A stretch of 64,000 nucleotides of DNA, taken from contig RPFO01001241.1 of the NCBI GenBank assembly GCA_009746045.1, positions 1 through 64,000 on the forward strand. The letters run 5' to 3'. The position numbers were made by a program, and so were the translations under genes. This document shows, piece after piece, positions 46,501 through 54,905 of this stretch. Source of the DNA: Mesostigma viride. Its lineage: Eukaryota; Streptophyta; Mesostigmatophyceae; Mesostigmatales; Mesostigmataceae. Under the pieces are notes generated by a model. That model was not told the origin of the DNA, made no database searches, and saw only the letters and a program-made list of their open reading frames with translations. Within the stretch, counting starts at the first letter, position 1. Every line of letters begins with the position of its first letter.

Positions 46501-47074
46501 GCTAGGGTCTGCCAAGGTGGCTGATCAGGTCAGGGCTTCATCTGGCATTCTGTTGTCTGCAGTGGATTTATCACAACCCATTTGCATGGAGCTGTATGTG
46601 GATAGCTCAATGGACAGCAGGCAGGTCTCCAAGGTCAGGGGCAGGGCTGCAGGGCTCTTTGTGCTCAGACAGGAAGGCCTGGGGAGTTTGGTGAGCTGGT
46701 TTAGTCGCCTGCACAAACGGGTGGCTGTCAGCAGTGATGTGGCAGAATGCAGGGCTATTTGTGAAGGCATTCACACAAGCCTTTATCTGAAGGAGTTGCT
46801 TCATCAGATGACTTCTAACACTCCTTGGCCACTTCAGGTTACCACTCTTCTAAAAACAGACTCCATGGGGATGGTGCAGTTTGTGCACAGGCAGATGGCC
46901 AGAAGTAGGGACTTGGATTATCTCCTTCTTAAGGAGTTGTCCTCCTTGGCCAATATTGAGCATATCCCTGGGGTTGACAATCCTGCTGATGCTTTGACCA
47001 AGCTAGTGCAGAAGGCAGCAGTGCAATACAAGGTTCTTCAGTCTCTGATGGACCCATCTCAGCAAGCTGTCTAA
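43589..47074 (+). CDS. pol: Pol polyprotein of copia-type retrotransposon, permuted order
   Basis: 1161 residues. A zinc HHCC (H104, H109, C130, C137-x-C139) and an integrase core (Asp164, Asp216, Glu246) come first, then an SH3-like GQKVLAWKEPS region (about 338-395). A retropepsin-like stretch follows (DTN at 500-502, ALLGQNFL near 565). A RVT_2 reverse transcriptase (VVIDFKRAFL near 765, HGDDLHL at 859-865) and a copia-type RNase H (ELYVDSS, then SSDVAECRAICEGIH) close it. Standard copia order puts protease before integrase, so this order is unusual. The protease motif is DTN in place of DTG/DSG. Confidence 0.85.
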   Translation: MKTSLTADAAVSMSDPMHPRAGHEGGPLILRETNVQPQRGVKASGGMHVVPAGGPGVGHEQGDSGSESEQDGSQHGDAGQPDSTVLTVPGTASSVYQELGARIHNMFGHATSLSNNFAFRMGRAPLLKACQQAASRCKCQLSSNKPRKSHAKALPQSIGDLQCDIQHIRGMQLLVCVDRYTKYKVLEHLPSMKNRYLLAALQNVRAKFPTTRIQVDMQFQHLKGDPTLPELLVTPREAHGQQGAIERAIQEVKKLIISEDWVPLSAPALVRSAWLRNVEQQLNSRVNFYYDGVAVSPMGLYHGLCPPHVLEGWKHAAHVTFAKLREKDRGWKMLEPQVGQKVLAWKEPSLYGKRGSWSPGVVTQVDEASHACLVSMEDEPKHVHRLSWSYVKPNLMNEGSQAQGSQDLQDFQVPGDITDATTTSVAGESVSPGQVAEVLVEQAARSTAGESTVKPKALTKPRGTSLAGLIGALQRAKKQPKVAKLRWHGNLGLDTALEVDTNSQVSIIGTRAAAGYSMSEPSYQFVSDFSGGVHVKVLGEVFIPILGQDTAFCVLEGYQGPALLGQNFLCQDGVVITSSLLTKEGAGQVPLINFRTTHLSRAVTRTVKRVQVCQGQEPLVDDLILPAASHPSSLGIGPHSLAGHSPINYQGLVKLMSSPIMCPQVTLGLIKSGEDWISKKCVEPVNDLPPARRLLKLKFVIKMKEVDGVKVPHVRPVLNEFKGTGECTAEELYTPGMLHDTWRLLLCVFLGLLNKGLDYGSVVIDFKRAFLEGDADVAQEKWEGKTPFYVRVPAVWKRDIHTEFLKILKGLEGLRSSPIIWRETLNRFLKEHCNLKVSPVDPCLFLGQWEGLPVYASLHGDDLHLIAPTSWLKELISIIKSKFPLGREQWQVENEPLLFVGMEATLVKKGGEWRMLLVGGNDYQETLISKLPPTITQALCPMVRGMVAWVAGISRPDLMVIARLPDDMLVELGSAKVADQVRASSGILLSAVDLSQPICMELYVDSSMDSRQVSKVRGRAAGLFVLRQEGLGSLVSWFSRLHKRVAVSSDVAECRAICEGIHTSLYLKELLHQMTSNTPWPLQVTTLLKTDSMGMVQFVHRQMARSRDLDYLLLKELSSLANIEHIPGVDNPADALTKLVQKAAVQYKVLQSLMDPSQQAV

Positions 47075-48023
47075 GCTGGTGCATGGTTATAGGGCATTGG
47101 AGAGCAGATTGTGTGGTAGTGTCAGCATTGTGACTGGCATAATACCTGTATTTTAGTCTGTACTAAGGCTCATGGACCATGGTACACTCACTCTGATTTT
47201 AATCAGGATACAGCCAGGTTTTGGCTGGGGTTCATGCTGTTGACTACACAAGGTTGACAGGTCCATTACAGACCATGTATTCTATTTTAAAAGAAATGTA
47301 TATTTGTACATACTTCTCACAATGGTCTGGGAACCTTTATTCTGGGGTTTATAGGGCGGGGTTCGATTCCCTGGTATTATGTTTCTACAAGCTGGCCTGT
47401 TCAGGTGTTTGCCTGTTCAGACTTCCCTAGTTCCCCAGGGCAGGATTTAATTGTTGCCTATGTGTTTCATTTTGTCATTTGTTTGCTGTGGCAGTTTACC
47501 ATCTGGCAAGTAGACGGGCGCCGTAAGACGGGCGCCAATAGACCCCTGTTGAGAGAATGACAGGCAAACTATTGTAATACGCCTTACTTTGTCAAGTGGT
47601 ATTTTAATTGTCATGGATTTATTGTACTTATATTGAATATGTACTGGGTTTTATGGGATTAGTATCTGGGATTAATGTAACTCACCGCCAGAAGGTCATT
47701 GTACTGGAGGCTCTACCGAGGTGATGGGATTAATTCCTGGAGAAGACCTCATAGAATTAACCTGTATGTATTTAATTTTGTGTGCTTCTAATATCTGGTG
47801 GTACTCTGTAATGCCACTTCCATAGGTTTTCTCCATTTCTCATGAAATGGTTTTCCCTGTGGCAGATCTGTTTCTTTTCCAGTTCCTTAAAAGAAAGGGC
47901 TGGGGGAATGGCATTGGCCATTAAAGACATCTGTTCAAGCTTCAAGCTGGAGTGAAGGACATTTCAAGCTACTTCAAGGGTCCCTGGCAGGGGATGTGAC
48001 CCCTAAAGAAAAGAAGGGATTGG
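47075..48023 (+). other. Non-coding 3' region of the retrotransposon
   Basis: 949 bases between pol and the right LTR with only short, unconvincing frames. AT-rich, with a GGCGCCGTAAGACGGGCGCC repeat-like stretch near 47517-47537. A polypurine tract (AAAGAAAAGAAGGGA, 48005-48019) that would prime plus-strand synthesis lies four bases before the LTR. Confidence 0.7.
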
Positions 48024-48640
48024 AGTTAACGTAAAGGATTTACGTTAGATGGATAGAGATTGTTACGCTCTTTCCAACGGCACCTTGAACGCCTCATTTG
48101 GTTAAGGAACGTAAAAGTTATGACGTTTCCTAGGCTGTGCCGACAGTACCCGGCGCGCCACTGTGGGCGCGTACGGACACAGGATGTACAAGTGTCACTT
48201 TGATAGTCCGCAGGACGTTGACAGGACTTGTACAGGACTTGATGGTCAATTGATAGGTAGGCGCACTGTAGCGCGCCAGGACCTATGAGACAATTGATGC
48301 TGACTAGTGTACGGATAGGTCCACAGGACTAGCCGTATGGACAATTGATAGATCTGCGCGCCAAAGGCGTGCCAGAGTCTGTGTAATCAATTGATTGACA
48401 GTTCAGCTGTGACAGTGCAGCTGAATACTTGGACGCGTCCCTAGTAAGCTATATGAGTGACTTGGTCACACCGGGACGCTAGTTCTTGCGTGCACGTTCT
48501 CTTGGCACTGCGACCCTGTCGTCTGTGCTGCGTGCAGTCTTGGAAGTGACGTGACTTACGTCTGTGTTTCCTGATTGTTAATAAAGGCAACTTCCTGCAA
48601 GAACCATGGCGGAATTCGTGGCATTCTTACCCTCACAACT
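48024..48640 (+). repeat. Right LTR
   Basis: 617 bases, apparently identical to the left LTR. TATATG at 48450-48455 and AATAAA at 48580-48585 by the 7,207-base offset. Its terminal ATG (48606) is in frame with the downstream viral fragment. Confidence 0.9.
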
Positions 48641-49058
48641 GGAACCGCTTAAGGCGCGCGTTTACACTGTCGATGTGGACTGGACTCACAATGGCCAGAT
48701 GAACACGGTGAAGGTGCAGATGTTCGGGAATGTGGAGGCGGGAGACATAGTGGACCTCTACTACGATCCCCAGGGCGACCCCATGATCGTCGCGAGCTCT
48801 CCGGCCGAGCAACGGAAGGCGAAGATCATGAAGTGGGTGACCGGCACGTGCGCGGCGCTGAGCGCCATTCTGATGCTGCTCTCCTTGGCACTATACACGA
48901 AGACGAGACCCGCGTGCGCGACTACCGACAACCGCTCCTCCCTGGGGGACACCACGGCCCACCCCAATAACTGGTTCACGCGGTTCGCCCACCCGGTTGA
49001 AGAGTTAACGGACCTCCGCTCAATCCCCACGGCACGTGGAGAGAACGCGGGCGAATAA
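48606..49058 (+). pseudogene. 3' part of the split membrane-protein gene, fused to LTR start
   Basis: A reading frame of 150 codons whose first 12 codons come from the right LTR. The viral part begins at 48641. It includes a beta-rich segment (VYTVDVDWTHNG, GDIVDLYYDPQGD) and a hydrophobic helix (about residues 76-97) before a polar tail. The viral gene's own N-terminal half lies at 40624. The LTR start codon could allow expression of this half. Confidence 0.75.
48641..48645 (+). repeat. Target-site duplication, right copy
   Basis: GGAAC directly after the right LTR, matching 40812-40816. Confidence 0.85.
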
Positions 49059-49688
49059 TCCCGACATCGCGATCGACATCCCATTGCTTGCATTCGTCAC
49101 TTGAAAACCATATTGCTTATAATAATCAACGAGTCGCAAGTTATCCTCTACGCTGCAGACCATCTTTCGCATCGAGTCTAATGACACGTCTTTCTTCTTC
49201 TTCATGTTCGCTAGCGTTTCCGGAAACTTCCGGAGGAACGTCGCGCATTGTCGCGCCGAGTACTCGCGGTACGCCTTCCCGCCGCGACAGACGCCGCCTC
49301 CCGCGAGCAAGGTGACCCGCGCGGTATTCGCGTTCCTCAGCCCCCGTCTCAACCTTCGGAGCGCGATGCACAACAATTGCTTGCCGACGCCTCGGAAGGC
49401 CTCCTTCTCGGTCGCGGAACTCACGCGGTAGTACTCCCTGGACCGGACCTTGAACCAGGACAAGTGCAGGGAGTTTGGCCCGCTCTTTTTGAGGTACACG
49501 TACGCGAAACCTCTGGGACCCCACCCGTGACTCTTCAGGTACCGGGTGAGTCTCGAGTCGTAGCCGGACGGGAACGGCACCGTGACCTCTATGGCGGACG
49601 GGTTGTCCGAGGCGACGGAGACGGACGCGAACAACGGGAACGAGCGTCCGCCCAACGAGATGGAACGCTGCAAGTCTACGACGGGCAT
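49020..49688 (-). CDS. GNAT-like protein, paralogue of the gene at 58141
   Basis: 222 residues. A central helix after GVGKQLLCIALRR and a later LRLVDYYKQYGFQV are in the order of GNAT acetyltransferase motif A (pyrophosphate loop) and motif B. The final MSIAMSGLFARVLSTC segment is shared with the gene at 58141. Catalysis is not proven because the glycine loop is short. Its 3' end overlaps the retrotransposon-split gene by 39 bases. It diverges from the OTU gene with a 62-base spacer. Confidence 0.55.
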   Translation of the reverse strand: MPVVDLQRSISLGGRSFPLFASVSVASDNPSAIEVTVPFPSGYDSRLTRYLKSHGWGPRGFAYVYLKKSGPNSLHLSWFKVRSREYYRVSSATEKEAFRGVGKQLLCIALRRLRRGLRNANTARVTLLAGGGVCRGGKAYREYSARQCATFLRKFPETLANMKKKKDVSLDSMRKMVCSVEDNLRLVDYYKQYGFQVTNASNGMSIAMSGLFARVLSTCRGD

Positions 49689-49750
49689 GGCATCTACTGT
49701 GGGGTCTTAAAATATTCGCCGAGTGCGTCCCCGCCTCGCCGTTTAAAATA

Positions 49751-50413
49751 ATGTCGGCAGACATCGGGACCGCGCGAATGAAACCGACGGCGTTCAAGAG
49801 ACCCGCTTTTTATTTCCAAACCAAAACCCCCTCGCCCGACGAGGTCTTCTTCCCCTTCGTCGACCCGACCGTGGACTCTCCTTTCCAATTCTTCACCCCC
49901 ACCGCCGAGCGCATCACGCACGTCCGCGCCACCCCGGCGGACGGATCCTGCTTCTTCCACGCCATCTGCCTCCAAAGGGCGATGAGGGAGGGGATGACGG
50001 TCACGGCGAGGGACGTCGCGAGGATGTCGAGCAACCTCCGGCGCCGCGTCCGCGAATCGTCGCCGATGTTCCTTCCTTCGCTGCCCATCTACTTACGCGA
50101 AGGAGTGGAGGAGACGCTGAAGGACCGCGAGTGGGCCGAGGAGGGCACCGTCTGGCTTACCGCCAAGTACCTGCAGACGGACATCTACGTCGTGGGGGTC
50201 CACTACGAGGACCGCAGACCGTACTTCGTGTGGCTCAAAACGCCGTGCGGCGTCCCGCAAGGCGCCAGCAACCAGCCTTACATCCTCTTCTGGAACGGCC
50301 ACGACCATTTCAGCTGTCTGGTGACGGAATCGGACGTCCGTTCAGGACGAAGGGCGTTCTCGGGGGGGCGGCTCGGACCGGAGCCGGCACCGAGGAGATG
50401 CATGTCGGTCTAA
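49751..50413 (+). CDS. OTU-like cysteine protease
   Basis: 220 residues. ADGSCFFHAI gives the OTU Asp64-Gly-Ser-Cys67 nucleophile box. EWAEEGTVWLTAKYLQTDIYVV matches the second OTU helix-strand, and WNGHDHFSC supplies the catalytic His. OTU proteases remove ubiquitin-like modifiers, so it probably opposes host ubiquitin signalling. The 3' end overlaps the convergent endonuclease frame by 72 bases. TTTAAAATA precedes the start. Confidence 0.8.
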   Translation: MSADIGTARMKPTAFKRPAFYFQTKTPSPDEVFFPFVDPTVDSPFQFFTPTAERITHVRATPADGSCFFHAICLQRAMREGMTVTARDVARMSSNLRRRVRESSPMFLPSLPIYLREGVEETLKDREWAEEGTVWLTAKYLQTDIYVVGVHYEDRRPYFVWLKTPCGVPQGASNQPYILFWNGHDHFSCLVTESDVRSGRRAFSGGRLGPEPAPRRCMSV

Positions 50414-50890
50414 CAGGGAGGCGGGGAACTCGAGCGCCGGCGGCTCCCTCCCGTCGTCTTCGCACTCCCACCTCGTCTCCAGGAGGTATCCGAGGCCGCG
50501 GATCTGCATTTCCCGCCACTTCGTCCTCATGTACACCTCCATGTTCGTGACGCCTTTCGCGGGATGGACGCCGAACAGCGGGTACACGTCCGGGTTCGCG
50601 TGATAGTAGTCCCCGTGATACTCGAACACCGTGGGGGGCGTCGTGTCGGAAGTGAACCCGTCCACCGGGATCCGGTACCCCGCTCTCGTCCGCAGCACGA
50701 CCTCGCCCCCGTTGAAGGCGTGACGAATCCGGACCCCCCTGTCCCTCGCCACCGCTTCCAGCCACTTGATGGACTTGGGCAGCTCGTCCTCGTCACGGGG
50801 CGCCGACCTCTTCGCGAGGCAGCAAGGTCTCCCTCGCAGTTCTCGAGACCACCTGCTCGCAAAACGGGCGGTGACAAGGCCAATCGACAT
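50342..50890 (-). CDS. Vsr/PD-(D/E)XK-like endonuclease
   Basis: 182 residues in the longest form. The core is RIPVDGFTSD, FEYHGDYYHANPDVYP, VYMRTKWREMQIRGLGYLLETRWE, the layout of the very-short-patch-repair-like nuclease family common in giant viruses and mobile elements. Asp in VDG and Glu in FEYHGD are the metal ligands. The first 40 residues overlap the MYND gene in another frame and are probably not genuine. A frameshifted MYND-nuclease fusion is possible, but here the shift would be in the opposite sense from the other breaks. Confidence 0.6.
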   Translation of the reverse strand: MSIGLVTARFASRWSRELRGRPCCLAKRSAPRDEDELPKSIKWLEAVARDRGVRIRHAFNGGEVVLRTRAGYRIPVDGFTSDTTPPTVFEYHGDYYHANPDVYPLFGVHPAKGVTNMEVYMRTKWREMQIRGLGYLLETRWECEDDGREPPALEFPASLLDRHASPRCRLRSEPPPRERPSS

Positions 50891-51194
50891 ACTGACAGCC
50901 TCGGCCGCAATACCTCGCGATCAGGCACGACCCGCACCGCTTCTTACGGCCTCTCGGCATCTCCGCGCGACACACCAGACATTGACGTTCCGTGATGGAG
51001 AACAGCGCGTTCAGCAGCTCGTTGTAATCGAAGCAGCAGTCCGACTTGCGACAACGCACGACCACCTCCGTGTTCCTCCCGCGTCCCGGTTTCGCTCGAA
51101 AAAGCCAATACCGGTCCGTCTCGCCCGTAAGCTGCAGACACTCGGTCTCCGGCGGGTCTGACGACACCTCCTCCTCTCCTCTCTCCTCCTCCAT
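50793..51194 (-). CDS. MYND zinc-finger protein
   Basis: 133 residues. The N-terminus is acidic. A small Cys pair (CRKSDCC) precedes a full MYND finger CLVC...CGSCLIARYCGRGC...CHRPFC at about 72-112. A classic TATAAAAGG box lies 36 bases upstream of the ATG. The rest of the 135-base spacer to the next leftward gene carries no frame. The stop lies inside the endonuclease frame. Confidence 0.75.
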   Translation of the reverse strand: MEEERGEEEVSSDPPETECLQLTGETDRYWLFRAKPGRGRNTEVVVRCRKSDCCFDYNELLNALFSITERQCLVCRAEMPRGRKKRCGSCLIARYCGRGCQYVDWPCHRPFCEQVVSRTARETLLPREEVGAP

Positions 51195-51329
51195 GGTAAA
51201 GCGAGGAAACGTCGCCGTCTCCGCCTTTTATACCCGATGCCACACGCTCCCCCCACACACGAGGGAGAGCGACGTGGACGGATCATCCAATGACACGCGC
51301 GTCACGACGACAACCGTGACGCGGCGAGG

Positions 51330-52121
51330 TCACGCGTATTCGCGTATCCACCGCCGGAGCTCCTGCTCGTTGACCGAGCTGAAATCCAGGAGGCGGTCGC
51401 GCGTCTGGAACGCGTCCATGAGGTCGTACAGCATCGACGAGTCCCTCTCCGTCAGCGTCTCCCCGTCCTCGAGCGATTCCAACATGCGGTTCATCTCGTT
51501 TTCCAGGTGCCCGAGCGTCAAAGGTCCCACCAGCGTGTCGCCCCGTCCCACGATCGCGTCGCCCGCGTACAGTCTCCTCTCCACCCAGTCCAGCATGAAT
51601 AAAAACATCCACTCGAACATCGACAACTCTTCCCAGTCGCGCATGGCCAGCCGCACCCCGTTCCTGCGCCTCGACAACTCCGAGGGCCTCACTCCGAACG
51701 GCCCCCTCGGACGCCTCGCGTACCCCCTCTGGTTCTCGGAACGCCGCCTCAACTCGCGCATGGCGGTCTCCGGGTCGTTCGGGGAGAACCCTTCCGCGTG
51801 CATCCTGCTCGCCAGTTCCGCCGACATCGTCATCACGCGGTCCGGGACGTACCTGGGCACGTCGGCCACGATCGCGAAGGGGTCGCTCTCCATGGCCCTG
51901 TAGACCGGCTCCAACACGTCGAACATCTCCACGCTGTTCCGGATCCGCCTCGGCTCCACTCCTCGCGTGAACTCGGACTCGGCGAAGTACGGACGCACCA
52001 ACGTGTTCTCGATCATCTCGTCTTGCGACGTGTCCCGGGCACCGGGCGGCAATGACCACGGCTGGACGGACGACAGAGCCCTGGACATCGCCCCCCCTCG
52101 CACCCTGTGACACTTGTTCAT
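51330..52121 (-). CDS. Hypothetical protein with short leader motif
   Basis: 263 residues. The first residues (MNKCHRVRGGAM) match the shared leader in its shortest form. The body is helical and Arg/Glu-rich with a WMFLFMLDWVERR hydrophobic helix near 175-187 that may be amphipathic rather than transmembrane. No family recognised. It diverges from the F-box-like gene over a 58-base spacer containing a CGCGAAATATTCGCG palindrome. Confidence 0.6.
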   Translation of the reverse strand: MNKCHRVRGGAMSRALSSVQPWSLPPGARDTSQDEMIENTLVRPYFAESEFTRGVEPRRIRNSVEMFDVLEPVYRAMESDPFAIVADVPRYVPDRVMTMSAELASRMHAEGFSPNDPETAMRELRRRSENQRGYARRPRGPFGVRPSELSRRRNGVRLAMRDWEELSMFEWMFLFMLDWVERRLYAGDAIVGRGDTLVGPLTLGHLENEMNRMLESLEDGETLTERDSSMLYDLMDAFQTRDRLLDFSSVNEQELRRWIREYA

Positions 52122-52179
52122 GGCGCTGCTTACTTACACGCGCGAAATATTCGCGCGCATTAGTAGAAACACGTCCGCC

Positions 52180-53205
52180 ATGGCGGTCAAACGACCCCAC
52201 ACCAAAGCGCGCGGGAATAAAACGAAGGGTACGCGGCGTCACGCGGTGAAGGCCGGGGAGGCGTCGGGAAGTCGGGACGCGCGCGCGGACGGGAACGGCG
52301 CATTGATGCAACTCAAGGGGCTGCCATTGAGCCGGATCATGAGCTTCCTCGGAGAAGGAGACCTCGTGAATCTGGGACTCGCCAACAAGGCGTATCTGAG
52401 AGAGACCTTGGAACACCGGCTGGACGAGGCGACGAGAAAGGCCAACGAAAACAGGGAGACGGTGGTTCGACTGGACGAACCGCTTAAACGCGCCCAACGG
52501 GAGCAGGAGGTAGCAGAAATAGACCACTGGGAGTCTTTTTTGCCCGAAGATAGCCCCGAATACGTGGAAGCGCAAGATCGCCATAATTTTTGGAACGACC
52601 AAGTCCGCAAAATTTCGGCTCTCAAAACCCCCGCGTACGTCGGCTGGTATCGCAACCTCGGGAAAAAACAGCTACTAGAAGAACAGCTGGGCATCCCGCG
52701 CCTCGTCCCGCGACCCATGGGTCCGCTCCCACGACCTCTCCCGTCGACACACTCGCAATACAGAACGTATTTGCTCAACACGACGATTCCGGGAGGGGCC
52801 GTGGTGGACCACCGCCACAATCCGATAGCGACTCCTCCCAACGTTCGCGCAGAATTGGTCGACCATTTAAGATTCTACGACGAGACCGTCGACCAGAACA
52901 AGCGGGAATTCCAAAGGGTCGCGGCGTGGCGAAAGAGAATGGCCAATACGAGGGGGCGACTCGCGAAAGATCTCGTCGATCCGCCTCGGCCCTGGACCGC
53001 GGCGGAGAGGAGGTCCATCCGCGCAATGATCGATAATATCGACAGGCATGTCTCGGGCGAGGCGACCAGGGGACACGGGAACGACCCCGTACCCCCGTAC
53101 AGCGAAGCGCAGTGGCGGTTGCTCGAATCCGCCGGAAGAAACGCGCGCATGCAGGACATCTTGAGACGGTACGACGCGAACCCCGCCGGCGGCGTGGTGG
53201 GATGA
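52180..53205 (+). CDS. F-box-like protein with basic leader
   Basis: 341 residues from ATG 52180. The leader (Lys/Arg tract ending TRRHAVKAGE) is followed at about 46-80 by LKGLPLSRIMSFLGEGDLVNLGLANKAYL, a good F-box fit. The rest is charged and helical, with no repeat domain recognised. It could pull unknown targets into a host SCF ligase. Palindromic CGCGAAATATTCGCG lies at about 52141-52155. Confidence 0.6.
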   Translation: MAVKRPHTKARGNKTKGTRRHAVKAGEASGSRDARADGNGALMQLKGLPLSRIMSFLGEGDLVNLGLANKAYLRETLEHRLDEATRKANENRETVVRLDEPLKRAQREQEVAEIDHWESFLPEDSPEYVEAQDRHNFWNDQVRKISALKTPAYVGWYRNLGKKQLLEEQLGIPRLVPRPMGPLPRPLPSTHSQYRTYLLNTTIPGGAVVDHRHNPIATPPNVRAELVDHLRFYDETVDQNKREFQRVAAWRKRMANTRGRLAKDLVDPPRPWTAAERRSIRAMIDNIDRHVSGEATRGHGNDPVPPYSEAQWRLLESAGRNARMQDILRRYDANPAGGVVG

Positions 53206-53245
53206 ACATCGCGATATTTTTAGTAGTATGTCTTTATAAAACGCC

Positions 53246-53733
53246 ATGCCTGCGAAAAAGGGAGCCACCAAAAGGAGAAAGATCGCGAAACCGCCCAAGC
53301 GTCGCGCCACCAAGCCGGCCGGGCGCGGGAGGAGGACCCACCGCGTGAGGGCCGACGGCGGCGAAGTGGTCGACCCGCCCCTCCCGGGGCACCCCCCGCG
53401 CGCGCGGAGGGCGGGAGGCGGCCGGCCGCGAGGAGGCGAGCCGCGAGGTCGCGGCCACCGGTCGGCGAATTGGAGCACGTGGGCGACGACGGACAGATGT
53501 CCGAATCGGTCGAGCCCGGATTCCTCTTTCAGCCGCGGGTCAGGCCCTTGATCGTGGGGCCGGGCGCCCCCATCCCTAACTGGCTCGCCGTCTCAATGAT
53601 CATGAACCCGCGTCCGCCGTCCAGCGTGGAGGACTCGAGGGACGACAAAATAATCACGGAAGAGGATATGCGCGCCCACCGCACGAGGCTTTTGAACTCC
53701 GATAACCCTAATGATCGCAACGAAGTGCGCTGA
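53246..53733 (+). CDS. Leader-bearing small protein, one frameshift
   Basis: About 162 residues over two frames. The N-terminus is an extreme Lys/Arg/Pro leader ending in RRTHRVRADGG. The body after the frame change is DDGQMSESVEPGFLF...DDKIITEEDMRAH, acidic and normally coding-like. The change is at a C6 run (53392-53397), one base short. The middle is low-complexity Arg/Gly/Pro. TTTATAAAA precedes the start by nine bases. Function unknown. Confidence 0.55.
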
Positions 53734-53892
53734 ACCCGAACCTCCCTTTCTTCGCGTCCGTATTACGAGAGCCGGTCAGATGGAGGACGACCGTCGTCCC
53801 TTCGAGACCGCGGCGGAGACGTTCCGCGCGTGCGTCGTGGCCGTCGTCCACAGCTGGCTCGCGTGGGCCTGCGAGCGGGCCACGTGGACGCA

Positions 53893-54462
53893 CTAGAGCC
53901 CTCGAGCGCGTCTCTCTCTCGCCATCCGGATCCTGCGTTCTTCTTCGTCGTGTCTCGCCCTGATCGCCCTGCTCTGGGCCCCCCTCTCCCGCCTCTCCCA
54001 ACGCTCCATCCTCCTCCTCAGCCAATACGCGTGTCCCGCCGCGGACCGCAACGCGGCAAGGGCCTCCATCGGCGAGTGCGCCGCAAACGCCGCTCGGCGC
54101 CCGTTCTCCACGATCTGGTCCACCATGTTCTCGAACACCGGACGGTGCACTTGTCCTCGCCACGCTTCCGCGCGCCCTTCGCCTTCGTAGCTCGCCAGCC
54201 AGTCCCTCGGGCCGCGCAGGTGCGGGTCGTCTATCAGGTCCGCGTTCTCCACCGCCTCGATCCGCTCCTCCTCCAGCTCGTCCCGGAGTCGCTGTCGCTC
54301 CCTCTCGTCGTCCGACGTGTCGTGCACCCATCCGCTCCCCGTGTTGGCGACAGCCCTCCCGTCCCGCACCTTATGCTTGCGTCCGCGCGGCCGAGCGGTC
54401 TTTCTCCCGCTCTTGGCGGCGCGCTTCGTCCCTCGTGCGGCCGTCGCCGGTCGTCTCGTCAT
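53893..54462 (-). CDS. Leader-bearing helical protein
   Basis: 189 residues from ATG 54462. A basic leader (RPRGRKHKVRDG) is followed by an acidic segment and a long charged helix rich in Arg and Glu to the C-terminus. Ends in an ERRARGL tail. A divergent partner starts at 54553. No homologue recognised. The spacer to the gene on its 3' side (159 bases) holds nothing convincing. Confidence 0.55.
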   Translation of the reverse strand: MTRRPATAARGTKRAAKSGRKTARPRGRKHKVRDGRAVANTGSGWVHDTSDDERERQRLRDELEEERIEAVENADLIDDPHLRGPRDWLASYEGEGRAEAWRGQVHRPVFENMVDQIVENGRRAAFAAHSPMEALAALRSAAGHAYWLRRRMERWERRERGAQSRAIRARHDEEERRIRMARERRARGL

Positions 54463-54552
54463 GGTTACGATGTTATGCTGGCAGATTTTTTTTGGCGCGT
54501 TCATCCGTTCGAAAAAATGCTCGCGGCACCATTTATAAGAGCCGGTGTCGCC

Positions 54553-54747
54553 ATGGGGAAGGACAAGCACACCAAGGGGAAGCAGCAGGGCCACAACCAG
54601 CAGCAACCGCAGCAGGCCGCCGCCGGAGGCGCGGAGGGCGACAAGGGACAGGCGCAACCGCCGCAGAACGGCAACAGGCCCGGCACGTCGGAGCCCGCGA
54701 GCGGGCCGTCGGGGGGCGGAGGCAACAAGAAGGGCGGGAGGAGGTGA
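54553..54747 (+). CDS. Small Gln/Gly/Pro-rich protein
   Basis: 64 residues from ATG 54553, entirely hydrophilic, with Lys/His at the N-terminus, a Gln-Ala middle and a Gly/Lys/Arg end. A TTTATAAGAG box lies 11 bases upstream. The composition suggests a disordered nucleic-acid-binding or packaging peptide, but the frame could also be chance. Confidence 0.4.
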   Translation: MGKDKHTKGKQQGHNQQQPQQAAAGGAEGDKGQAQPPQNGNRPGTSEPASGPSGGGGNKKGGRR

Positions 54748-54905
54748 TCCCGCGTACCACGATCGATTCGTGTATCGTAATAATAACGATGAATTAATAA
54801 AAAATATTCGTCAAACAAAATTCATTTGCAAACAAACGTGCACGAACGAACAGCTAGCGATTCCTATTCCCGCGACGCGCGAACGCCCGCGACGTCCTGG
54901 CGCTC

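Larger units (their letters stand above)
40817..48640 (+). mobile_element. Ty1/copia-type LTR retrotransposon, full length
   Basis: 7,824 bases bounded by 617-base LTRs and a 5-base target duplication. Inside lie an extra reading frame, gag with a CCHC knuckle, and a long pol whose domains read integrase, protease, reverse transcriptase and RNase H. A polypurine tract (48005-48019) lies just before the right LTR. The internal region is visibly less GC-rich than the viral DNA and uses different codons, marking it as foreign. The LTRs look identical by eye, so the insertion is recent. All three internal frames are open. Confidence 0.92.

Noticed and set aside
47221..47430. A 69-codon frame in the retrotransposon 3' region
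   Set aside because: No start context, no motif, and sits in non-coding sequence before the polypurine tract.
48606..49058. An intact membrane-protein gene
   Set aside because: Its first 12 codons are LTR sequence that also occurs at the left LTR. The viral N-terminal half is at 40624.
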